From REEB481 sp041170785 (lineage in GTDB: Bacteria; Bacteroidota; Bacteroidia; NS11-12g; UBA955): 7,587 bases of DNA. The position numbers and the translations under genes are program-made. Shown one piece after another: positions 1-5,596 of this stretch; positions within the stretch are counted from its first letter, which is position 1, and every line of letters starts with the position of its first letter. The stretch lies in the NCBI GenBank assembly GCA_041170785.1, contig JBEDND010000056.1, positions 1 to 7,587 of the forward strand. The letters are read 5' to 3'. Under the pieces are notes generated by a model. That model was given only the letters and a program-made list of their open reading frames with translations, searched no databases and was not told where the DNA came from.

Positions 1-2757
1 GCCTATGAAAGCAGCCGCAGCGCATTGGGAAAACAGCAAATCCGCAACTCAAACAACAAGTTTTTTTATGCTGGGGAAGATGAACGTGGCGGCTATCAGG
101 CGCTTTCTTTCGCGCTGGGTGGAAACAAGCTTCCCTGGGAATATCATCCCGAACACCGCGACATCATAAAAGTGATGCTGCCCCAAACCCTTGCCCCCGG
201 ACAAAAGTTAGACATCCAAGTTGACTTCACCCTGAACATCCCCGGTCAATTTTCGCGTTTTGGCCACGACGGCAAGAGCTACCAAATCACCCAATGGTTT
301 CCTAAACCCGCGGTGTTTGATGTGAATGGCTGGAATACTTTTCCATACCTCGACCAGGGTGAGTTTTACTACGAATACGGTCGCTATGATGTGCGCATCA
401 CCCTGCCTGCGTCCTATATTGTCGCCGCCACCGGTGTGCTTCAGGACAGCGTGCTCCGCAATCAAATGATGGCGCTGGCCGATGGAAAGCCCTGGACTGA
501 TGTTGAAGGAACCAATACCTGGCACTTCATTCAGGACAGCATCCATGATTTTGCCTGGTTTTGCGATACTCGTTTCCAGGCAAAACGCGCAGTATGCACG
601 CTGCTTTCCGGTAAGAAGGTAGAAACCTGGGTGCTCACCGCAAACAGAAGGCCAAGCAGCCAAAGTCTGGAAGATTTGCGCGAAGCACTTACATATTATT
701 CGCGCCGTGTGGGGGATTATCCTTATCAGGTTTGTACCGTGGTAGAAACGGCTTTGAAGAGCGGCGGCGGGATGGAATATCCCATGATCACCAATGTACA
801 GTCGCTCACCCGCGATGTGATCGTACACGAGGTTGGTCACAACTGGTTTCAGGGCATGCTGGGTTCACAGGAACGGAATTACCCTTGGATGGACGAAGGC
901 ATCAACAGCTACTACGAACACCTGTGCGTGCGCTATTATCATCCGTCCAAAAAGAGCAATACGGCAAACCTGTTTGACCTTACTTCCGGAAGCAATCAAC
1001 CTTTGTTGCTCAGTTTGCTGAATACCGGCAACTACCTGCCACCGGGCCTTCCTGCCGAAGCCTACGGAAACCTTTCCTATGCATCGATCATTTACGGCCA
1101 CAGCCAGGCTTTGCTGAAACATCTGGAGGAATATCTGGGACGAAAGATGTTCGACTCCTGCATGAAAACCTACTTCCGTTCCTGGGCCTGGAAACACCCA
1201 CTGCCCGGAAACATGCGCAGCGTTTTTGAACAGGTTAGCGGTAAAAACCTGGAATGGTGGTTCGAGTCGCTCATGAACAACAGCAGCAGCAATGACTACG
1301 CCATCTGCAAAGTACACCGGCGCCACAGCGATTCTTCCACCACAGTAACCGTGCGGAACCGCAAAGGTTTCAGCAGCCCGTTCCAGATTGCCACCATGAA
1401 CGATGGCGCCGTGGTTCAGGCCGTTTGGAAGGATGGATTCACCGGCAAACAAAGTTTCAGCATTCCCGGGACGGGCGACCAAGTGCGCATAGATCCATAC
1501 GGAAACACCTCCGAGTTGCGCCGCTACAACGATTTGTCGCGCATCACCGGACTGTTCCGCAAGGTGGAACTTCCTTCGATGAACCTGTTTTATGGCAGCT
1601 ACAATCCGCAACGCCCCAAACTGTTTATCGCACCCGTGCCGCTGGCCTGGAACCATTACGACGGTTACATGCCCGGAATTGCCCTGTACAACAGCGCGTT
1701 TCCGGTGAAGCGAAATGCCTTCCTATTTGCCCCGCTGTACAGCGTGAACAGCAAAACCATCACCGGCTATGCCTGGCTGAAGAAACGCATGCCCGTCAAC
1801 AACAAGCTTGTTAACTTGGTAGAGTTGGGCATCAAAGGTTCCAGGTTCAGTTACGCCCCCGGTGTTTCTGCCAATGCCATCAACCGGTACAACCGACTGA
1901 ATCCTTATCTGGAAATTGGGCTCAATGGTTCTTCGCAAATCAGGCAGCACAAACGCAGCATTGTATTGGAAGGAACAAGAATTTTCAGCGAACGCACCCG
2001 CTACGCAATCATTGACAGCAACAACGTGTTTGATTTCACGTTCCCGGCCTATACGCGCGCACGCTACCTCATGGCCAGCTACCGCTTCCAAAACCTGGTC
2101 AGCCTGAATCCGGTGTTCGGGTTTGTAAACCTGGAATACGGCCGCAGCGACCGCAGCGTTGATGCCTACCTCAAAACTTCTGCATACTACCTGCGCACCA
2201 TTCCCTTCCACAAAAAAGGAAAATCTTTTGTTTTTGCCCTCTTTGGTGGCGCACTGTTGTATGAAGAAAACATGCTGAACACCTCGCCGGAACACCTGTT
2301 GAACCTGTTCGGCAATCCCGGCAGCCGCGATTATATGTTCCGCCAAACCATGACCCGCCGCAATGAGCCCCTGCGCAACAGCTACAACATGCAGCTTCCG
2401 GATGTGGGCGGACTGCGCACCACAGCCATGCCAACGCTATCCAACAGCTTTGTGCTGGGCGTGAATACTGAAACTACGCTTCCCGGACCAATACCTCTTT
2501 CGGTGTACCTGGATGCCGGCGTGAACGGCAACACCGACAACAGCATGCAGGGCTATTATGTGGGCGGACTATGCTACAGCTTTCGTGTGTTTGGTCAGGA
2601 TGTGTTTTCGCTGAACTTCCCGCTGATTCAATCGGCGGCGCTGCAACAGTATTATACAGACAACCTGTTGTCTGGTTATGGATACCGCATTTCTTGTAAA
2701 TGGAACCTGAACCTGTTTCAACCTGCAGGCGTCATCCATAAAGTACTGGGCTTGTAA
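1..2757 (+). CDS. M1-family zinc metallopeptidase with C-terminal barrel-like domain (5' end outside window)
   Basis: Predicted zinc aminopeptidase of the M1 (gluzincin) family, probably exported. The frame is open from base 1, so the start codon and any signal peptide lie upstream; 918 codons are visible (numbering from base 1). Seen: the substrate-binding GGMEYP motif at about residues 256-261, the zinc site HEVGH at 276-280, the third zinc ligand E299 exactly 18 residues on in WMDEG, general base E277, and a candidate catalytic tyrosine Y365 at the spacing seen in LTA4 hydrolase. The N-terminal beta domain is about residues 1-220 and the catalytic domain about 230-430. A beta-sandwich at about 433-511 contains the DP..N pattern common in Bacteroidota M1 proteins. 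Residues about 515-918 consist of alternating aromatic/polar short strands with turns, resembling an outer-membrane beta-barrel; that part is inference. The gene is convergent with lnt, 8 bp away. Family assignment is secure; the substrate is unknown. Confidence 0.93.
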   Translation, partial: AYESSRSALGKQQIRNSNNKFFYAGEDERGGYQALSFALGGNKLPWEYHPEHRDIIKVMLPQTLAPGQKLDIQVDFTLNIPGQFSRFGHDGKSYQITQWFPKPAVFDVNGWNTFPYLDQGEFYYEYGRYDVRITLPASYIVAATGVLQDSVLRNQMMALADGKPWTDVEGTNTWHFIQDSIHDFAWFCDTRFQAKRAVCTLLSGKKVETWVLTANRRPSSQSLEDLREALTYYSRRVGDYPYQVCTVVETALKSGGGMEYPMITNVQSLTRDVIVHEVGHNWFQGMLGSQERNYPWMDEGINSYYEHLCVRYYHPSKKSNTANLFDLTSGSNQPLLLSLLNTGNYLPPGLPAEAYGNLSYASIIYGHSQALLKHLEEYLGRKMFDSCMKTYFRSWAWKHPLPGNMRSVFEQVSGKNLEWWFESLMNNSSSNDYAICKVHRRHSDSSTTVTVRNRKGFSSPFQIATMNDGAVVQAVWKDGFTGKQSFSIPGTGDQVRIDPYGNTSELRRYNDLSRITGLFRKVELPSMNLFYGSYNPQRPKLFIAPVPLAWNHYDGYMPGIALYNSAFPVKRNAFLFAPLYSVNSKTITGYAWLKKRMPVNNKLVNLVELGIKGSRFSYAPGVSANAINRYNRLNPYLEIGLNGSSQIRQHKRSIVLEGTRIFSERTRYAIIDSNNVFDFTFPAYTRARYLMASYRFQNLVSLNPVFGFVNLEYGRSDRSVDAYLKTSAYYLRTIPFHKKGKSFVFALFGGALLYEENMLNTSPEHLLNLFGNPGSRDYMFRQTMTRRNEPLRNSYNMQLPDVGGLRTTAMPTLSNSFVLGVNTETTLPGPIPLSVYLDAGVNGNTDNSMQGYYVGGLCYSFRVFGQDVFSLNFPLIQSAALQQYYTDNLLSGYGYRISCKWNLNLFQPAGVIHKVLGL
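549..585. repeat. 10-bp inverted repeat with 17-nt spacer in the M1 gene
   Basis: Arms TTTTGCCTGG (549-558) and CCAGGCAAAA (576-585) are perfect complements around a 17-nt spacer. It lies in the N-terminal domain coding region and could form a stem-loop in the mRNA. No regulatory role is evident. Confidence 0.55.
2657..2674. repeat. Perfect 8-bp inverted repeat with 2-nt centre in the M1 gene
   Basis: Arms CAGACAAC (2657-2664) and GTTGTCTG (2667-2674) are separated by CT. It lies in codons 886-891 (TDNLLS) of the peptidase, about 80 bp before its stop. In RNA it would fold as a 7-bp stem with a four-base loop. Confidence 0.7.
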
Positions 2758-2765
2758 CGCGCTGT

Positions 2766-4355
2766 CTATTGCGGCAACAGGTTGCGGAACTTTCGGTGGA
2801 ATGGCAACAGGAGCAGGAACAAGATGCTGAGTACGCCGGCAGCCAAACCGATCAAATCGCCGTATCGCACAAACACGGTTTTTTCGCTGCGCAGTGTTAC
2901 GGAAGCACGAAGGCTTCCCGCCTTCCACCAGCCTAAAGATGTGGTGATCTTGCCCTCCGGGTCAACTACTGCGCTGATGCCGGTATTGGCGCTGCGGATC
3001 AGCCAACGTCGGTTTTCTATGGCACGAACCCTGCCGTATGCCAGGTGTTGTTTGTGCCCGGAAGTGTTGTGCCACCAGCCATCGTTGGTAGCCACTGCCA
3101 GCATTTCCGCGCCACCACGGGTATAACCCGAACACCAGTCGCTGAATACCGATTCATAACAAATGCCCAATCCTACGCTCAACGCTTTATTACCCAAAAC
3201 CCGGATGCTGTCGTCGTAACCCAGGCTGCCCGAGGTTCCGCCCAGGTCAATGGTAAGCGATTCCAGAAACCCGAAATACTCCTTGTAAGGCATGCGCTCC
3301 ACACCCGGAACCAACTTGTTCTTGTGCATGATGCCAATATTCCTGCTGCTGTCCAGCCAAATGCCCGCGTTGAAATAATCCACCCAAAAATCAGGACTTG
3401 AGGTTGCTCTGGCCGTATGTGTTGGCGGCTTCATCCCCTGATACAAACGGCGGGTAAACGCTCCTGTCACGATGGTCAACTGCGGGTGTTTCTGCAGGAA
3501 ACGGCGGCAAAGACGTACTTCTGCATCCAGTTCCAGGGCGTCTTCATCCAGCGGCCCGACCAAGGCTGTTTCGGGCAACAACAGCAGCTTGGTGTTTGGT
3601 GTCAGGGCCAACTCAGCACTGTCCAGCATTTCCTGGAGCAAATCCACCGGATCCGCGCTGAACTTTTCCACGTAGGGATCAAAGTTGGGCTGCAAAACCA
3701 CGACTTCAATGTTTCTGGTGCCTGACCACGTTTTATCGCGCTCGTTTTGCAACAACAACAGGGAGCACAAGCCCGGAACCAGCAACATTAGGGCAGGAAC
3801 CAGCCATCGGCGCAGGGTTGTTTTTTCTGCGGAAATCAGCGCCTGAAAAAAAAACAGGTTTACCAGCCAGACCCATAAGCTACCTCCGGAAACTCCGGTG
3901 ATTTCGTACCATTGGATCCATGTGGTGGCATACGCCAGTCCGTGACCCAGATGCAACCACGGAAAGGCCAGCTGCCAATGCGCATGCAGGTATTCAAAAC
4001 CAAGCCAGTACAACGGCAAGGCAATCATGGCCATACTTTTTCCCATAAAACGGCGCGTCATGCGGAATGACATCCACACAAAACTCATCAGGAGCGTATT
4101 GACCATAAACATGGCGATGCATCCGCCTGGACTGGCATACCAAACCCACCAGGTACACAATACGTTCCACAGCAACATGGAAGCAAACACCACCCCGAAA
4201 AAGCGGATGTGTTTACCCTGTGTTTGTTCCTCGGCAAGCAACAGCGGAACAAAAGCCACGAACAACGTAACGGGTACGGGCGATGGCGGCCAGCCCAAGA
4301 ACAGCAGAAAGCCGCTGAGCAGGCCCAACAAGTAAGGGTTATTCAGTGTTTTCAT
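2766..4355 (-). CDS. lnt: Apolipoprotein N-acyltransferase
   Basis: Inner-membrane enzyme that adds the third acyl chain to the N-terminal cysteine of diacylated lipoproteins, the last step after Lgt and LspA. The 529-residue length is normal. Hydrophobic segments at about 7-24, 26-42, 50-72, 77-97, 107-122, 154-172 and 184-203 precede a periplasmic nitrilase-fold domain (about 215-490); a last helix lies at 499-518. The Glu-Lys-Cys catalytic triad is intact: E262 in LLPETA, K345 in MHKNKLVP and C399 in GICYES, with conserved E401 next to it and NDGWW at 424-428. The ATG start fits the family's usual N-terminus (a helix followed by WPP) and lies inside the end of rsmI with a 17-bp overlap, which suggests coupled translation. 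The coding strand carries a run of nine T exactly spanning F168-F170. No Shine-Dalgarno sequence is obvious. Confidence 0.95.
   Translation of the reverse strand: MKTLNNPYLLGLLSGFLLFLGWPPSPVPVTLFVAFVPLLLAEEQTQGKHIRFFGVVFASMLLWNVLCTWWVWYASPGGCIAMFMVNTLLMSFVWMSFRMTRRFMGKSMAMIALPLYWLGFEYLHAHWQLAFPWLHLGHGLAYATTWIQWYEITGVSGGSLWVWLVNLFFFQALISAEKTTLRRWLVPALMLLVPGLCSLLLLQNERDKTWSGTRNIEVVVLQPNFDPYVEKFSADPVDLLQEMLDSAELALTPNTKLLLLPETALVGPLDEDALELDAEVRLCRRFLQKHPQLTIVTGAFTRRLYQGMKPPTHTARATSSPDFWVDYFNAGIWLDSSRNIGIMHKNKLVPGVERMPYKEYFGFLESLTIDLGGTSGSLGYDDSIRVLGNKALSVGLGICYESVFSDWCSGYTRGGAEMLAVATNDGWWHNTSGHKQHLAYGRVRAIENRRWLIRSANTGISAVVDPEGKITTSLGWWKAGSLRASVTLRSEKTVFVRYGDLIGLAAGVLSILFLLLLPFHRKFRNLLPQ
3846..3854 (-). 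repeat. Nine-base homopolymer in lnt
   Basis: Nine A on the plus strand are nine T on the lnt coding strand, read as three TTT codons (F168-F170) in a membrane helix. CCTG and CAGG flank the tract as 4-bp complementary arms. It is the longest single-base run I see in the window. Confidence 0.8.
4223..4253. repeat. 8-bp inverted repeat with 15-nt spacer near the lnt 5' end
   Basis: Arms TTTGTTCC (4223-4230) and GGAACAAA (4246-4253) flank a 15-nt spacer within about codons 35-45 of lnt. A stem there could in principle slow early translation. Chance is the simpler explanation. Confidence 0.45.
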
Positions 4356-5046
4356 CAGAAACAGCTATGCCAGAAGGTCCCACCACAACCACAAACTCGC
4401 CACGGGGTTCTTGTTTTCGGAAGTGCAACGACAACTCCTGTGCGCTTCCCTGCACTTGCTCCTCAAACTTTTTTGTCAACTCACGCGAAACAGAAACCGG
4501 TCTTTCCGGTGCCTGCGCATGTAGTTCGTCGAGCAGCTTCAAAAGCCGGTACGGACTTTCGTACAATACCAACGTATAGCCGGAATCCAGTAATTGTGTG
4601 AGGGTTTTTTGTCTTCCTTTTTTCTGTGGTAGAAATCCTCCAAACAGGAAGTTGCTCAGGGGAAATCCGCTTTGCACCAAGGCAGGAACGAAGGCTGTGG
4701 CGCCGGGTAAACACTCCAGTTTGATCCCTTGTTCGCGACAGGCGCGTGCCAGCAAAAATCCCGGGTCGGAAATTCCGGGTGTTCCAGCATCAGTAACCAT
4801 GGCAAAGGAGGTTCCGGACTGCAGGCGCTGCATCACAGAGCCCAGCTTTCCATGTTCATTGTGTTGGTGAAAAGATTCCAACGGGGTTTCAACCCCGTAG
4901 TGTTGCAAGAGTTTTCCGCTGGTTCTGGTATCTTCGGCTAGTACCACATCTACTGCCTTCAACACCGCAACAGCACGAAAGGTGATGTCGCCAAGATTGC
5001 CTATCGGAGTTGGCACCAGATAAAGGGTTCCCTGGGTTGCACTCAT
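4339..5046 (-). CDS. rsmI: 16S rRNA (cytidine-1402-2'-O)-methyltransferase RsmI
   Basis: SAM-dependent methyltransferase of the tetrapyrrole-methylase-like fold. It 2'-O-methylates C1402 in the decoding centre of 16S rRNA, acting in the cytoplasm on the 30S subunit. Visible family motifs: YLVPTPIGNLGDIT near residues 9-22, LAEDTRTS at 36-43, the SAM-binding loop DAGTPGISDPG at 86-96, LPGATAFVPAL at 113-123, YESPYRL at 162-168, SRELTKKFEE at 187-196 and RGEFVVVV at 215-222. At 235 residues it is shorter than the E. coli protein (about 286) and lacks the C-terminal extension, as is common for Bacteroidota versions. The ATG overlaps the stop of the upstream membrane-protein gene in an ATGA junction, and its own end overlaps the lnt start. 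A strong inverted repeat lies within codons 50-56. Confidence 0.96.
   Translation of the reverse strand: MSATQGTLYLVPTPIGNLGDITFRAVAVLKAVDVVLAEDTRTSGKLLQHYGVETPLESFHQHNEHGKLGSVMQRLQSGTSFAMVTDAGTPGISDPGFLLARACREQGIKLECLPGATAFVPALVQSGFPLSNFLFGGFLPQKKGRQKTLTQLLDSGYTLVLYESPYRLLKLLDELHAQAPERPVSVSRELTKKFEEQVQGSAQELSLHFRKQEPRGEFVVVVGPSGIAVSDENTE
4881..4898. repeat. Perfect 8-bp inverted repeat with 2-nt centre in rsmI
   Basis: Arms ACGGGGTT (4881-4888) and AACCCCGT (4891-4898) are separated by TC. It lies in rsmI codons 50-56 and is GC-rich. In the rsmI mRNA it would form a 7-bp stem closed by a UGAA loop. Confidence 0.75.
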
Positions 5047-5504
5047 GGTTTCGCAGCGCCTAAAATACCAGTTATGTCGATATTGAGAAATGACTTCAAA
5101 CCAAAAACCAACACGCCCCAGCTGAGGATGGCCACCAACATCGCACGCACAATTCTGAACTTATGGTGCTCCATGGTCAGCGCCAGAATGCATCCCACGG
5201 GAATGCTGAGCAACACGGGCGTAAGGAAGGCGATACCCCACAATCCGCCAGAGGTTCGGATGCGCACCAAACGCCTGCTGGCTTTGGTAAATATGCGGCG
5301 GTTCTTCCTGCGTGCCAGCCATTGCTCCAGCAACCATTCTCCTCCGTATACATAAACAAAAACACCCAACATGGCGCCAGAACAGGTGATGGCTAAACCC
5401 AACCAAGGGTTCAGTCCCTGGGTTAAAAACACACTGGCTACTCCGAACATAAATTTGAACGGGCTCCAGAGAAACGCGATGAGGGCACCGATCCAAACTG
5501 GCAT
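5043..5504 (-). CDS. Conserved four-helix integral membrane protein, function unknown
   Basis: First gene of the minus-strand unit; 153 residues from the ATG ending at 5504. A TTG three codons upstream (5511-5513) would add three residues, but ATG is preferred. Four hydrophobic segments are visible at about 4-29, 34-55, 86-111 and 118-140. A very basic loop (about 65-84, rich in Lys/Arg) lies between helices two and three and should be cytoplasmic by the positive-inside rule. The third helix carries GLWGIAFLTPVLLSIPVG, a Gly/Pro-containing pattern I associate from memory with small uncharacterised Bacteroidota membrane proteins and loosely with small transporter-like families. I cannot assign a function. 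The stop overlaps the rsmI start by 4 bp, so the two are almost certainly co-transcribed. That need not mean a functional link to rRNA methylation. Confidence 0.85.
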   Translation of the reverse strand: MPVWIGALIAFLWSPFKFMFGVASVFLTQGLNPWLGLAITCSGAMLGVFVYVYGGEWLLEQWLARRKNRRIFTKASRRLVRIRTSGGLWGIAFLTPVLLSIPVGCILALTMEHHKFRIVRAMLVAILSWGVLVFGLKSFLNIDITGILGAAKP

Positions 5505-5596
5505 TGTGTTCAAAATTGCAGCCGCTGCGCGGGAATATCAAATGAAGCTGATAAAATACAGCAGCGTTCCGCCGGAATGTGGAACTTTGCAAAAAC
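5505..5596. promoter_or_regulatory. Divergent intergenic region, presumed promoters for both directions
   Basis: These 92 bp separate the divergent membrane-protein and porin starts, so both promoters probably lie here. No good match to the Bacteroidota consensus (TTG near -33, TAnnTTTG near -7) is present. The nearest on the minus strand is TTCATTTG (5539-5546), about 35 bp upstream of the membrane-protein ATG, without a convincing -33 partner. On the plus strand GAACTTTG (5582-5589) is too close to the porin start. Short dyads are present: GCAGC-C-GCTGC around 5518-5528, and TTCC-GCC-GGAA at 5567-5577. These could be operators or chance. Confidence 0.4.

Noticed and set aside
1801..1812. 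12-bp perfect palindrome AACAAGCTTGTT in the peptidase gene
   Set aside because: About two perfect 12-bp palindromes are expected by chance in a window of this size; it encodes NKLV codons.
208..2346. Long open frames of 207-263 codons on the minus strand opposite the peptidase gene (208-840, 865-1656, 1723-2346)
   Set aside because: They lie entirely opposite a well-supported gene, show no family motif, and have a composition (Ala, Val, His, Gln rich) typical of antisense readings of balanced-GC coding sequence.
2782..4601. Plus-strand open frames of 67-130 codons across lnt and rsmI
   Set aside because: Shadow frames opposite two confidently identified genes; no recognisable domain or start context.
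4881..4898. GTTTCAAC/GTTGAAAC hairpin resembling the end of a CRISPR repeat
   Set aside because: Single copy in the middle of rsmI coding sequence, no regularly spaced repeats, no cas genes.
5579..5596. GTG start adding six residues to the porin
   Set aside because: The ATG at 5597 gives a standard signal peptide beginning MRRFF; the longer form puts extra residues before the positively charged region.
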